The notes: generated by a model not told the origin, from the sequence alone. Shown: positions 8,383 to 17,268, counted from the first letter of the stretch. The stretch: DNA of 64,000 bases from Cupriavidus pinatubonensis (GCF_019602855.1 NZ_CP080766.1:1550001-1614000), one strand, 5' to 3'. A program made the numbers and translations.

Positions 8383-10218
8383 TCAGTCGCGCGCGTCTTC
8401 GTCGGCGAACAGCGTGCAGGCGCCCGCTTCGGCATCACTGACGTTGCGGCGGAAGGTCGCGAACAGGTCGCGTCCGACGCCATGGCGATTGGCCCGCAGG
8501 TCGGGGCGTGCGGATTCGCGCGCGTCCCACTCGGCATCTGCCACCAGCACGGTCAGCACACCGGCCGGCGCATCCACGCGCACCATGTCGCCGGTACGCA
8601 CGCGCCCAATACCGCCACCGTTCAGCGCCTCCGGACAGACGTGAATGGCCGCCGGCACCTTGCCCGATGCGCCCGACATGCGTCCATCCGTCACAAGCGC
8701 GACAAGGAAGCCTCGGTCCTGCAACACCGTCAGCGTCGGCGTGAGCTTGTGCAACTCCGGCATGCCGCACGATGCCGGGCCTTGCCACGGCAGCACTGCG
8801 ACGAAATCGCGCTCGAGCTCGCCGCGCTTGAATGCCGCGATCACGTCGTCCTGGTGCTCGAACACGATCGCAGGCGCTTCCACGACCTGGTGTTCCGGCT
8901 TCACTGCAGAAGTCTTGATGACCGCACGCCCGAGCCTGCCGTCGAGCACCTTGATGCCACCGTCCGCCGCGAACGGCTGCGCCGGGCCGCGCACGATCGT
9001 GTCGTCGAGCGAGGCCTTGGGCCCATCCGTCCATTCGAGCTTGCCATCGCGCAGCACGGGCTCGCGCGTATAGGCCTCCAGCCCGCGGCCGACCACCGTG
9101 TTGACATCGTCATGCAGCAGGCCGAGTTCGAGCAGACCGCGAATCACCACCGACAGGCCGCCGGCCGCCTGGAACTGGTTTACGTCGGCCTTGCCGTTCG
9201 GGTAGACGCGCGCAAGCAGCGGCACCGCGGCCGACAGTTCATCGAAATCGTCCCACGTCAGTACGATGCCGGCCACGCGTGCCATGGCGATCAGGTGCAG
9301 CGTGTGATTGGTCGAACCGCCCGTGGCCAGCAGGCCCACGATGCCGTTGACGAAGGCGCGCTCGTCGAGCACGTCGGCCACAGGCGTATACCGTTCGCCG
9401 CCATGCACGAGGCGCAAGGCCTGCCGGGCCGATTCGCGTGTCAGCGCTTCGCGCAGCGGCGTGTTGGGATTGATGAAGGCCGTGCCCGGCAGATGCAGGC
9501 CCATCATTTCCATCAGCATCTGGTTGGAGTTGGCGGTGCCGTAGAACGTGCACGTGCCGGGGCTATGATAGGAACGTGTCTCGGCCTCGAGCAGCTCCTT
9601 GCGGCCGATCTTGCCTTCGGCATAGAGCTGGCGCACATGCGCCTTCTCGTCATTGCTCATGCCGGTGGTCATGGGGCCGCCCGGCACGAACACCGCCGGC
9701 AGGTGGCCAAACGACAGCGCGCCCATCACCAGCCCTGGCACGATCTTGTCGCAGACGCCGAGATACAGCGCGCCGTCGAACATCTGGTGCGACAGTGCCA
9801 CCGCCGTGGCCAATGCGATCACATCGCGCGAGAACAGTGACAGGTCCATGCCGTCCTGGCCCTGGGTTACGCCGTCGCACATGGCAGGCGTGCCGCCGGC
9901 GAACTGCGCCGTGCCGCCGGCTTCCAGCGCGGCCTCCTTGAGCCACTTCGGGAAGGCCGCCAGCGGTTGGTGCGCCGACAGCATGTCGTTGTAAGACGAG
10001 ACGATCGCCAGGTTGGGCCGCTCGTCGGCCTTGAGCCGGATCTTCGCCTCGTCCGGCATAGCGGCGATGGCGTGCGCGAGGTTGGTACAGGAAATCTGGC
10101 TGCGCTCGACTTTCTGGCCCGCCATGGCGCGGGTGCGGTCAAGGTAGGCCTGACGCGAAGGGCCGCTGCGCGAGACGATGCGGGCCGTGACCCGTTCGAG
10201 TACTGGGTGACGTGGCAT
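8383..10218 (-). CDS. edd: 6-phosphogluconate dehydratase
   Basis: A 611-residue iron-sulfur enzyme of the IlvD/Edd family. It dehydrates 6-phosphogluconate to 2-keto-3-deoxy-6-phosphogluconate in the Entner-Doudoroff pathway. Seen are [62 protein letters not shown] (with a conserved Cys) and [18 protein letters not shown]. The ATG at 10218 has AGGAG upstream; the frame stays open further upstream, through a copy of the 16-base motif, but that extension is not coding. Divergent from zwf-pgl-glk with 250 bases between, as expected for a glucose-catabolism locus. No eda gene is in the window. Confidence 0.95.
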   Translation of the reverse strand: MPRHPVLERVTARIVSRSGPSRQAYLDRTRAMAGQKVERSQISCTNLAHAIAAMPDEAKIRLKADERPNLAIVSSYNDMLSAHQPLAAFPKWLKEAALEAGGTAQFAGGTPAMCDGVTQGQDGMDLSLFSRDVIALATAVALSHQMFDGALYLGVCDKIVPGLVMGALSFGHLPAVFVPGGPMTTGMSNDEKAHVRQLYAEGKIGRKELLEAETRSYHSPGTCTFYGTANSNQMLMEMMGLHLPGTAFINPNTPLREALTRESARQALRLVHGGERYTPVADVLDERAFVNGIVGLLATGGSTNHTLHLIAMARVAGIVLTWDDFDELSAAVPLLARVYPNGKADVNQFQAAGGLSVVIRGLLELGLLHDDVNTVVGRGLEAYTREPVLRDGKLEWTDGPKASLDDTIVRGPAQPFAADGGIKVLDGRLGRAVIKTSAVKPEHQVVEAPAIVFEHQDDVIAAFKRGELERDFVAVLPWQGPASCGMPELHKLTPTLTVLQDRGFLVALVTDGRMSGASGKVPAAIHVCPEALNGGGIGRVRTGDMVRVDAPAGVLTVLVADAEWDARESARPDLRANRHGVGRDLFATFRRNVSDAEAGACTLFADEDARD

Positions 10219-10298
10219 AGGTTTCTCCTGCGGGGTTGCTTCCAGCCTAGCGCACTTCGCGGCACGCTGCACGGTGGAGCGACGCAGCCAGTGGGCAC

Positions 10299-10314
10299 GC
10301 AGAAACGGGTACGC
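10299..10314 (+). repeat. Dispersed 16-base motif, copy 4
   Basis: Exact motif in the edd-zwf divergent promoter region, 81 bases upstream of the edd start and about 155 upstream of zwf. Confidence 0.85.
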
Positions 10315-10468
10315 TTTGTGGCCCGCTCGCCTCGCCAAGCGGCGGGGACTCACGTAAACTGGCCGGAACTTATGGGCCGCTGCGGGACACTCATTGCATG
10401 CGGCCGCATCGGGCAGGTGCCGCGCATGCGCGCGTTCTGACCGCCATCCTCATGCCTAGGAGCCCACG

Positions 10469-11923
10469 GTGAGCATGCCTGATTTCGACATGGTGCTGTT
10501 CGGCGGCACCGGCGACCTGGCCCGGCGCAAGCTGTTGCCGTCGCTTTATGAAGCCCACCATGCCGGGCTGCTGCACCCGCGTGCGCGCATTCTCGCGACG
10601 GGCAGCCAGCCACTGAGCCAGGAAGACTACATTGCGTCGCTGGAGCAGGGCGTACGGCCGGGCCTGGCGCATGCGCCGCCCGAGTCATGGGCCGCGTTCC
10701 TGGCCCGCATCTGCTACGTGCAGGCCGACGCACGCGTGCCCGCGCACTTCGATGCACTCGCCGAAAAGGTGCTGTCGCGCCGCCCCGAAGTGGTGGTGTG
10801 CTACCTTGCAACGGCGCCACATCTTTTCGTGCCGATCTGCGAGCAACTGGCGCGTACCGGGCTGAACACGCCGAATGTCCGGATCGTGCTGGAAAAGCCG
10901 CTGGGGCACGATCTCGAATCGTCCGAAGCGATCAACGCCGCAGTCGCGAAATTCTTTGCCGAGGACCAGATCTACCGCATCGATCATTACCTCGGCAAGG
11001 AGTCGGTGCAGAACCTGATGGCAATCCGCTTCGGCAACGCGCTGTTCGAGCCGCTGTGGCGGCGAGAGTGGGTGCAGGATGTGCAGATCACGATCGCCGA
11101 GGAACTCGGCGTCGAGACGCGCGGGGACTTCTACGATCGCACGGGCGCCTTGCGCGACATGGTGCAGAACCACCTGCTGCAGCTGCTGTGCATGGTGGCC
11201 ATGGAGCCCCCGAGCAGCCTGTCGGAAGACGCGATCCGCGACGAGAAGATCAAGATCCTCAAGGCGCTCAAGCCGATTACGCCGCAGGCCGTGGCCGAGA
11301 AGACCGTGCGCGGCCAGTATCGCGCCGGCGCCATCGGGGGCAAGCCGGTGCCGGGCTACCTCGACGAGAAAGGCATTGCCGCCGACAGCCGGACCGAGAC
11401 CTTTGTCGCGATCAAGGCGGAGATCGCCAACTGGCGCTGGGAAGGCGTGCCGTTCTACCTGCGCACGGGCAAGCGCATGCAGTCGCGCGTGGCCGAGATC
11501 GTGGTGCATTTCCGCGATGTGCCGCATGCCATCTTTCCGCGGCCGCTGACGCTGTCGCCGCAGAACCGGCTCGTGATCCAGCTGCAGCCCGAGGAAAGCA
11601 TCCGCTTGTACTTCCTGGTCAAGCAGCCTGGCGACACGCTGGAACTGACGCCCACCTCGCTCGACCTGGACTTCGCCAACTCGTTCAAGGTGCGCCGCGC
11701 GGGCGCCTATGAACGGCTGCTGCTCGACGTGATCCGCGGCAGGCTGGGCCTGTTCGTGCGGCGTGACGAGCAGGTGCAGGCGTGGCGCTGGGTCGAGCCG
11801 ATTCTCGACACATGGGAAGAAAGCAACGTGCCGCCCAAGCCGTATACCGCGGGCACGTGGGGTCCGGCGGCGTCGTCGGCGCTGATGTCGCGCGACGACT
11901 CGCTGTGGCACGAGGAAGCCTGA
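10469..11923 (+). CDS. zwf: Glucose-6-phosphate 1-dehydrogenase
   Basis: This encodes 484 residues. It oxidises glucose-6-phosphate to 6-phosphogluconolactone with NAD(P)+. The nucleotide-binding motif is FGGTGDLARRKLLPSLY (residues 10-26), and the active-site signature is RIDHYLGKE near residue 170, including the catalytic His and binding Lys. The GTG at 10469 is preferred over the ATG at 10475 because AGGAG lies 6 bases before it. pgl follows 14 bases after the stop and glk overlaps pgl, so the three form one operon that feeds the Entner-Doudoroff route together with the divergent edd. Confidence 0.96.
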   Translation: MSMPDFDMVLFGGTGDLARRKLLPSLYEAHHAGLLHPRARILATGSQPLSQEDYIASLEQGVRPGLAHAPPESWAAFLARICYVQADARVPAHFDALAEKVLSRRPEVVVCYLATAPHLFVPICEQLARTGLNTPNVRIVLEKPLGHDLESSEAINAAVAKFFAEDQIYRIDHYLGKESVQNLMAIRFGNALFEPLWRREWVQDVQITIAEELGVETRGDFYDRTGALRDMVQNHLLQLLCMVAMEPPSSLSEDAIRDEKIKILKALKPITPQAVAEKTVRGQYRAGAIGGKPVPGYLDEKGIAADSRTETFVAIKAEIANWRWEGVPFYLRTGKRMQSRVAEIVVHFRDVPHAIFPRPLTLSPQNRLVIQLQPEESIRLYFLVKQPGDTLELTPTSLDLDFANSFKVRRAGAYERLLLDVIRGRLGLFVRRDEQVQAWRWVEPILDTWEESNVPPKPYTAGTWGPAASSALMSRDDSLWHEEA

Positions 11924-11937
11924 CTGGAGATACCGCC

Positions 11938-12618
11938 ATGCGCGAATTCGAGCATGCAAACGCGATGGACCAGGCCGAGGCGCTGGCCATTTCCATCGGC
12001 AATGCACTGGACCAGGCGATCCGCGTCAACGGCTGGGCCGTGCTCGCGGTGTCCGGCAGCCGCTCGCCGGTGCCGATGTTCGAGCGCCTGCGCTACCGCC
12101 CCGTGCGCTGGGACGCAGTGACCATCACGCTGGTCGACGAGCGCGTGGTGCCGCCGGACCACCCCGACAGCAATGGCGGGCTCGTGCGCGCACACCTGCT
12201 GCGCGAAGCCGCGGCCAGTGCGGCGTTCGTGCCGCTGATCGCGGATGCCGCTGAGGTCGCGGACCCGGCGAGCGCCGTGGCGCGGCTCAACAAGGCATTC
12301 CGGCAACCCGACGTCGTGGTGCTCGGCATGGGCGAGGATGGGCACACCGCATCGCTGTTCCCGGATGCGCCCGAACTGCAGACCGCACTCAGCGACCCGA
12401 AGCCCGGGTACCTCATTACCCATCCGTCGAGCGCGCCGCATGTGCGCGTGACGCTGAACCTTGCCGCGATCCTCGCTGCCGAGCGTGCTTTCCTTGCTGT
12501 CGCAGGCAAGGTCAAGGCCGAGGTGCTGGCCCGCGCAATGCAAGGCCCGACGCCGGCGCTGCCGGTCAGCATCGTGCTGGCCAACCAGCGCCGCGGCTTC
12601 GACCTTTTCCGTGCATGA
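11938..12618 (+). CDS. pgl: 6-phosphogluconolactonase
   Basis: A 226-residue protein of the NagB/DevB type that hydrolyses 6-phosphogluconolactone. Motifs are SGSRSP near residue 41, LVDERVVPPDHPDSN near 66-80 and GMGEDGHTASLFPD near 130-143 with the catalytic His. The start at 11938 has TGGAGA 7 bases upstream; the frame is open further upstream inside zwf but that is not used. The stop overlaps the glk start (ATGA). Confidence 0.95.
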   Translation: MREFEHANAMDQAEALAISIGNALDQAIRVNGWAVLAVSGSRSPVPMFERLRYRPVRWDAVTITLVDERVVPPDHPDSNGGLVRAHLLREAAASAAFVPLIADAAEVADPASAVARLNKAFRQPDVVVLGMGEDGHTASLFPDAPELQTALSDPKPGYLITHPSSAPHVRVTLNLAAILAAERAFLAVAGKVKAEVLARAMQGPTPALPVSIVLANQRRGFDLFRA

Positions 12619-13646
12619 GCAACGCCATGGCTGCTTCCGCCGTGCCCGATGACACCGCCTATCCGCGTTTGCTGGCCGACGTGGGCGGGACCAATGTGCG
12701 CTTCGCACTGGAAACGGCGCCGATGCAGATCGGCGCCGTGACCGCGCTGAAGGTGGCCGACCATCCGTCGCTGGAAGCGGCCATGCGCCACTACCGCGAT
12801 GCGCTGTCTGCCTCGGGTGCCAAGTTGCCGCGCCATGCTGCCATCGGTCTCGCGAATCCGGTCACGGGCGACCACGTTCGCCTGACCAACCACGACTGGG
12901 CCTTCTCGATCGAAGCCACGCGGCAAGCGCTCGGGCTGCAGACGCTCGTGGCCATCAACGATTTCACGTCGCTGGCGCTGGGCTTGCCTTACCTTGGCGC
13001 GAACGATCTCGTGCAGATCCGCTCCGGCCAAGCCGTGGCCACTGCGCCGCGTGCGCTGATCGGGCCTGGCACCGGGTTGGGCGTGTCGGGGCTGGTGCCC
13101 GCGCCGGGCGGTGGCGCCGTGGCGCTGGCGGGGGAGGGCGGCCATATCGAACTCATGCCCGTGACCGACGACGAGTGGATCGCCTGGCGCGCCACGCACG
13201 CGAGCCTTGGGCGGGTGTCGGCGGAGCGGTTGTTGTCAGGCATGGGGCTGTCGCAGATCCATGCCGCGCTGTCCGCAGAAACGGGTACGCGCGTGGACGT
13301 GCCGCTGACGCCCGAGCAGGTCACGACGGGTGCCTTCGCACGGCACGATCCGCTCTGCGAGCGCACCATGGCGGTGTTTTTTGGCCTGCTCGGATCTGTC
13401 GCAGCGGACATCGCGCTGGTAATGGGCGCGCTTGGCGGCGTGTATCTCGGTGGCGGCATCCTGCCGCGCTTCGTGCCAGCGCTGCAGGCGTCGGCCTTCA
13501 ATGCGCGCTTCGTCGCCAAGGGCCGCATGCGCGGCTATCTCGACAAGCTGCCTGTCTACGTGATTACCGCGAGCTATCCCGCGCTGCCGGGCCTGGCGCG
13601 CGCGCTGGCCGATACGCTCAGTCACGGCCGCCCACATATCGGATAA
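12615..13646 (+). CDS. glk: Glucokinase
   Basis: A 343-residue ROK/hexokinase-superfamily glucokinase that phosphorylates glucose with ATP. The N-terminal ATP-binding motif is LLADVGGTNVRFALE (about residues 18-32), followed by AINDFTSLALGL, GPGTGLGVSGLV and the GEGGHIELMP sugar-binding segment with its conserved Glu and His. Near the C-terminus is GALGGVYLGGGILPRF. The ATG overlaps the pgl stop by four bases, so translation is probably coupled; ATG 12627 is an alternative. In many Burkholderiales this enzyme is fused to a C-terminal RpiR/HexR-type regulator; here it ends at the normal enzyme length with no regulator domain. A copy of the 16-base motif (13275-13290) lies inside and encodes AETGTR in frame. 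Confidence 0.94.
   Translation: MSNAMAASAVPDDTAYPRLLADVGGTNVRFALETAPMQIGAVTALKVADHPSLEAAMRHYRDALSASGAKLPRHAAIGLANPVTGDHVRLTNHDWAFSIEATRQALGLQTLVAINDFTSLALGLPYLGANDLVQIRSGQAVATAPRALIGPGTGLGVSGLVPAPGGGAVALAGEGGHIELMPVTDDEWIAWRATHASLGRVSAERLLSGMGLSQIHAALSAETGTRVDVPLTPEQVTTGAFARHDPLCERTMAVFFGLLGSVAADIALVMGALGGVYLGGGILPRFVPALQASAFNARFVAKGRMRGYLDKLPVYVITASYPALPGLARALADTLSHGRPHIG
13275..13290 (+). repeat. Dispersed 16-base motif, copy 5 (inside glk)
   Basis: Exact motif within the glk coding sequence, read as part of SAETGTRV at residues 220-227. It is the only copy fully inside a well-conserved gene. Confidence 0.8.
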
Positions 13647-13649
13647 GAC

Positions 13650-14357
13650 ATGCGCGTGCTGCTGGTGGAAGACGATGCCATGATCGGCGACAGCGTGAAG
13701 CTTGCGTTGCGCCAGGAAGGCTTTGCGGTGGACTGGGTGCAGGATGGCGAGGCGGGCCTTGCCGCGGGCACGCCAACGGGAGGCTCGGGCGGTGCCGACG
13801 AAGGCGCGTGCTATGACCTGATCCTGCTCGACCTCGGCTTGCCGCGCCGCTCGGGGCTTGACGTGCTGCGTGCCCTGCGCGCGCGCGGCGTGTCGACGCC
13901 GGTGCTGATCCTGACCGCACGTGACGCGATTGCCGATCGTGTGGCGGGACTCAATGCGGGCGCCGACGATTACCTCGTCAAGCCGTTCGACCTGCAGGAG
14001 CTGGCCGCGCGCATGCACGCGCTCGCGCGCCGCGCCGAAGGAAGGGCCGAGCCGATCCTCAGCTACGGTGCCATTTCGCTGAACCCGGCCACGCGCGAGG
14101 TCACCCTCAATGGCGAACCGGTGCACCTGTCCGCGCGTGAGTTCTCGCTGCTGTCGGCGCTGATGGCGCGCCCGGGCAAGGTCTGGTCGGTCGCGCAGTT
14201 GCAGGAACGACTGTACAGCTGGGACGACGAGGTGGGCAGCAATACGGTCGAGGTCTACATCCACGCGCTGCGCAAGAAGTTCGGCGCCGCGCTGATCCGC
14301 AATATCCGCGGCGTGGGCTATGTCATGCCCCGGCTCGAAGAGGGACCGGGCAACTGA
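13650..14357 (+). CDS. OmpR/PhoB-type response regulator
   Basis: This encodes 235 residues. The receiver domain (residues 1-~125) has the acidic pair in VEDDAM, phosphoacceptor Asp61 in LILLDLGLP, Thr in ILTARD and Lys in YLVKPFD. A Gly-rich insertion, about residues 42-54 (TPTGGSGGADEGA), lies before the phosphoacceptor strand, where QseB/PmrA-like relatives have a short loop. The C-terminal winged helix (from ~135) ends NTVEVYIHALRKKFG...IRGVGYVM. It starts 4 bases after glk and overlaps the histidine kinase by one base (TGATG). Related to QseB, PmrA and TctD; the inducing signal is unknown. Confidence 0.93.
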   Translation: MRVLLVEDDAMIGDSVKLALRQEGFAVDWVQDGEAGLAAGTPTGGSGGADEGACYDLILLDLGLPRRSGLDVLRALRARGVSTPVLILTARDAIADRVAGLNAGADDYLVKPFDLQELAARMHALARRAEGRAEPILSYGAISLNPATREVTLNGEPVHLSAREFSLLSALMARPGKVWSVAQLQERLYSWDDEVGSNTVEVYIHALRKKFGAALIRNIRGVGYVMPRLEEGPGN

Positions 14358-15691
14358 TGCGTTCGATCCAGCGAACCCTGCTGTGGTGGCTTGCGGCCGG
14401 GCTGATGGCGGGCATCGCCATCGCGACCGTGCTGATCTACGGCCAGGCGCGGCAAGAGGCCAACGCCTTGTTCGATTACCAGATGAAGCAGGTCGCGGCC
14501 GCGCTGCCTAGCCAGTTCGCCGATCCGGTGGCACCGCCGTTCCTGATGGAGGGCGGCCCAGGTGCTGACCTGCTCCATGCCGACGAGGACGTGGTCATCC
14601 ATATCTGGGACGGCTCCGGCCGCAGCCTGTACTTGTCGCACGCGCATCCGGCGCTGCCGGCGCGCGCTGAGCTTGGGTTCTCCAACGTCACCACGGGCGA
14701 AGGCGAATGGCGTCTGTACAGCATGCAGCTCGGCCCCGCAGTCGTTCAGATCGCGCAGCCGATGAGCGCGCGACGCACGCTCGCGGCGCGCATGGCGCTG
14801 CGCACCGTGGCGCCATTGCTGCTTCTGCTGCCGCTGCTGGCGTGGCTGGTGTGGATGGCGGTGGGCCGTGGGCTGCGGCCGCTGCGCGAGATCGCCACCG
14901 AAGTCCGTGCGCGCGATGCGAACGCGCTCACGCCGCTGGCTGTGCGCCCGATGCCGGACGAGATCGCGCCGCTCAGCGACGCGCTCAACCAGCTGCTGGG
15001 GCGGCTGTCGCATGCGATCGATACCCAGCGCGCCTTCGTGGCCGATGCCGCGCACGCGCTGCGCACGCCGCTGACGGCGCTGCAGTTGCAGGCGCAACTG
15101 GTCGAGCGCGCCGAAGATCCGCAGGCGCGGCGCCAGGCAGTCAGCAACCTGCGCCAGGGGCTCGAGCGGCTGACCCATCTGGTGGCACAGCTGCTGACGC
15201 TCGCGCGCCAGGAGCCGGGAGCCGTGACGTTGCCGCAGGAGCCGGTGGACCTCCACGAGGTGGCATCCACCGTGGTGGCCGACATGGCGCAGGCTGCGCT
15301 GGATCGTGAAATCGACCTCGGCCTCGACGCTGACAGCGTGCCGGTTGCAAGCGTTCACGGCGATGCCGATGCGCTGCGCATCCTGCTGACCAACCTGATC
15401 GACAACGCGCTCGCCTACATCCCGCGCGGCAGCCGCGTGGACGTCCAGGTCAGGCAGGCGACGGGGGGCCGCGCGGTCCAGCTTGTGGTCAGCGACAACG
15501 GGCCGGGCATTCCCGCGGCGGAGCGGGGGCGCGTGTTCGACCGCTTCTACCGCCTGCCCGATGCGCCGACCGGCGGCAGCGGGCTGGGACTTGCCATCGT
15601 GGCCGAGATCGCGCAGTCGCATGGCGCGCGCGTGTCGCTGGAAGACGCGGGCCCGGGGTTGCGCGTGCGCGTGACGTTTCCCTCCGCTTGA
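14357..15691 (+). CDS. Sensor histidine kinase
   Basis: This encodes 444 residues. TM1 is residues ~9-29; a periplasmic sensor of the QseC/TctE (2CSK_N) type extends to ~150; TM2 is VAPLLLLLPLLAWLVWMAV (~153-172), then HAMP. Phosphoacceptor His233 lies in ADAAHALRTPLTALQLQ. ATP-binding motifs are LIDNALAYIPRG (N box), VSDNGPGIP (G1) and GGSGLGLAIVAEIA (G2). It should phosphorylate the regulator encoded just upstream. TctE-type kinases often govern carboxylate uptake, but nothing here fixes the ligand. After its stop the DNA becomes decayed and repeat-bearing. Confidence 0.94.
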   Translation: MRSIQRTLLWWLAAGLMAGIAIATVLIYGQARQEANALFDYQMKQVAAALPSQFADPVAPPFLMEGGPGADLLHADEDVVIHIWDGSGRSLYLSHAHPALPARAELGFSNVTTGEGEWRLYSMQLGPAVVQIAQPMSARRTLAARMALRTVAPLLLLLPLLAWLVWMAVGRGLRPLREIATEVRARDANALTPLAVRPMPDEIAPLSDALNQLLGRLSHAIDTQRAFVADAAHALRTPLTALQLQAQLVERAEDPQARRQAVSNLRQGLERLTHLVAQLLTLARQEPGAVTLPQEPVDLHEVASTVVADMAQAALDREIDLGLDADSVPVASVHGDADALRILLTNLIDNALAYIPRGSRVDVQVRQATGGRAVQLVVSDNGPGIPAAERGRVFDRFYRLPDAPTGGSGLGLAIVAEIAQSHGARVSLEDAGPGLRVRVTFPSA

Positions 15692-15704
15692 GGGTGCGCG
15701 TCGC

Positions 15705-15845
15705 TCAGACAGGCGTCAGCAGCGACTCGCCGGCAAAGTGGCGGCGGGCGTTCTCCAGGAACTGATCGACCGACGCCTGGATCGCCTCCGGAGACCCTCC
15801 GGCCATATGCGGGGTCAGGACCACGTTCGGGCAGTCGAACCGCGC
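15705..15845 (-). pseudogene. Remnant of a 2-hydroxyacid dehydrogenase gene
   Basis: Forty-six codons before a TGA stop read as the C-terminus of a D-isomer-specific 2-hydroxyacid dehydrogenase (GhrB/glyoxylate-reductase type): NVVLTPHMAGGSPEAIQASV, which contains the catalytic-His motif TPH, then FLENARRHFAGESLLTPV. Upstream, the frame hits an in-frame TGA at 15848-15846 and there is no start codon or NAD-binding domain. About 85% of a normal ~310-residue gene is missing. The DNA that should hold the rest contains the cluster of 16-base motifs and then the YccF gene. Confidence 0.85.
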
Positions 15846-15924
15846 TCAAAGCGTGCGGCCAAAAGCGAAAAAGGAGCGCACATTCTATCGCCGCGGCGCG
15901 GCCTGCGCTGTCACGGACGCGTAC

Positions 15925-15985
15925 GCAGAAACGGGTACGCTTTGGCTGTTCGCAGAAACGGGTACGTTCGCAGAAACGGGTACGC
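15925..15985 (+). repeat. Dispersed 16-base motif, three copies in a row
   Basis: Copies at 15925-15940 (exact), 15952-15966 (15 of 16; the final C is T) and 15970-15985 (exact), all plus orientation, with spacings of 27 and 18 bases. They begin about 80 bases from the broken end of the dehydrogenase remnant. Confidence 0.88.
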
Positions 15986-16082
15986 TTTTGCTCCGGCAGG
16001 ACAGCGAGAGGCGATCTTCCAGTGTCCCAGGCCGGTCATCTGTGGCAGAAATCCGGACCGCTGAAGGCCCTGCGGCAGGCGC

Positions 16083-16098
16083 GCAGAAACGGGTACGC
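16083..16098 (+). repeat. Dispersed 16-base motif, copy 9
   Basis: Exact motif ending 52 bases before the YccF start codon, in the same orientation as the cluster of three upstream and also followed by TTTTG. Confidence 0.85.
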
Positions 16099-16150
16099 TT
16101 TTGCCGGCGCGTATCATCGTGCTCTCTTCTACTCGTCCCGGAATCCCCGC

Positions 16151-16606
16151 ATGCGCGCGATCGGCAATTTCCTCTGGTTCATCCTTGGCGGTGTCTTCAT
16201 GGGCCTGGCCTGGTGGCTGGCGGGGCTGCTGGCGTTTTGCTCGATCGTGGGTATCCCGTGGGGCAAGGCGTGCTTCGTGATCGGCAGCTTCACGTTCTTC
16301 CCGTTCGGCAAGCAGGCGATCAGCCGGCGCGAGCTGAACCAGCGCGACGACATCGGCACCGGTGCGCTCGGCATGGTCGGCAATGTGCTGTGGTTCGTCT
16401 TTGCCGGCATCTGGCTCGCGATCGGCCACGTGATGTCGGCCATCGCGTGCTTCGTGACCATCATCGGGATTCCGTTCGCGATCCAGCACCTGAAGCTGGC
16501 CGGTATCGCGCTGGCGCCGATCGGCCAGACGGTAGTGAGCAATGAGGTGGCGGAGGCCGCGCGGCGCGAAACGGCGCGTGGCGAGGTCAACAGCCTGAGG
16601 CGGTAG
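16151..16606 (+). CDS. YccF domain inner-membrane protein
   Basis: This encodes 151 residues. Two similar YccF units are visible: NFLWFILGGVFMGLAWWLAG...SIVGIPWGKACF and NVLWFVFAGIWLAIGHVMSA...TIIGIPFAIQH, each with a membrane helix pair followed by the IGIP(W/F)xxxx signature. It is an inner-membrane protein; no biochemical role is established for the family. The ATG at 16151 was chosen because the family begins at this point; no clear Shine-Dalgarno sequence is seen, and upstream codons would be read through a copy of the 16-base motif. Convergent with the MarR gene (3 bases apart). Confidence 0.88.
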   Translation: MRAIGNFLWFILGGVFMGLAWWLAGLLAFCSIVGIPWGKACFVIGSFTFFPFGKQAISRRELNQRDDIGTGALGMVGNVLWFVFAGIWLAIGHVMSAIACFVTIIGIPFAIQHLKLAGIALAPIGQTVVSNEVAEAARRETARGEVNSLRR

Positions 16607-16609
16607 GGG

Positions 16610-17068
16610 CTAGGCGTCGTCGGACGGTTCTTCGCGGCTCGCATGGGCGACGAGCCGGTCCAGCAGGCTGGCGAGCAGCGCCTGCTCCTGTTCGCTCAGG
16701 CAGCCGAAGATCTCTTCATTGCGCCGGGCGATCAACGCGATGGCCTGCCGGTACAGCGGCTTGCCCTGCGGCGTCAGGGTGAGCACCACGCCGCGCCCGT
16801 CGGCTTTGCTTGCCGACTTGCTGACCAGCCCGCGATCCACCAGCGCTTGCGCCGAACGGCTGGCCTGCCCCTTGGTCAGGTTGGCCTTCTGCGCGAGCGC
16901 ATTGACCGACAACGGCGCGAACGCGCCAATCGCGGCCAGGCAGCGGCCTTCGCTGAGCAGCAGGCCACATTGCTCGAGGTACGCGTAGGCGCTGTCCTTG
17001 TCGCTGAGCTTGTTGACCTGGTGCAGGCGGTAGGTCAGGAACTGGTCCAGGCGGGGCAGGGCTTTCAT
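16610..17068 (-). CDS. MarR family transcriptional regulator
   Basis: This encodes 152 residues. The winged helix-turn-helix spans roughly residues 30-110: LSVNALAQKANLTKGQASRSAQALVDRGLVSK, with wing SKADGRGVVLTLTPQG (the family D-R/G-R pattern is DGRGV). The start at 17068 fits family length; a longer open frame to 17230 is read through the neighbouring gene and is rejected. MarR proteins are usually repressors released by phenolic ligands. It lies downstream of the DUF2783 and FAD monooxygenase genes on the same strand. Two similar palindromes at 18955-19001, in front of the monooxygenase, are its likely targets. Confidence 0.9.
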   Translation of the reverse strand: MKALPRLDQFLTYRLHQVNKLSDKDSAYAYLEQCGLLLSEGRCLAAIGAFAPLSVNALAQKANLTKGQASRSAQALVDRGLVSKSASKADGRGVVLTLTPQGKPLYRQAIALIARRNEEIFGCLSEQEQALLASLLDRLVAHASREEPSDDA

Positions 17069-17094
17069 GTCGGATCCATCAGGGAACCGGAACT

Positions 17095-17268
17095 TTACAC
17101 CCGTGCCTCGGCTGTTTCGATCAGGGCGAGCACGGGGGCCAGCGCGTCCTGTCGGCTCATCAGGCCGAGGCACACCATGGCCAGCAGCAGCGGCGTCTTG
17201 TCCCGGCCGACCCGGGCCATGGTTTCGCACAGGCGGGTGTAGGCGAGATCGAGTTCGTCAGCTTGCAT
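17095..17268 (-). CDS. DUF2783-like small protein
   Basis: This encodes 57 residues, starting MQADELDLAYTRLCETMARVG. Size, sequence style and place next to a FAD-dependent aromatic monooxygenase match DUF2783 proteins, which are known mainly from this neighbourhood. The start overlaps the monooxygenase end by 11 bases, so the two are translationally coupled. It is probably all-helical and cytoplasmic, perhaps an accessory protein of the monooxygenase. The DUF assignment is from memory of the family pattern; function is unknown. Confidence 0.7.
   Translation of the reverse strand: MQADELDLAYTRLCETMARVGRDKTPLLLAMVCLGLMSRQDALAPVLALIETAEARV

Noticed and set aside
8482..9840. 452-codon open frame on the plus strand
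   Set aside because: Antisense shadow of edd, with shadow-type His/Arg/Ala composition.
10219..10468. HexR operator between edd and zwf
   Set aside because: No TGTAAT-ATTACA-like palindrome was found in this region.
15925..16098. Possible CRISPR array
   Set aside because: Repeats are 16 bases with spacers of 2, 11 and 97 bases, the same motif is scattered singly elsewhere, and there are no cas genes.
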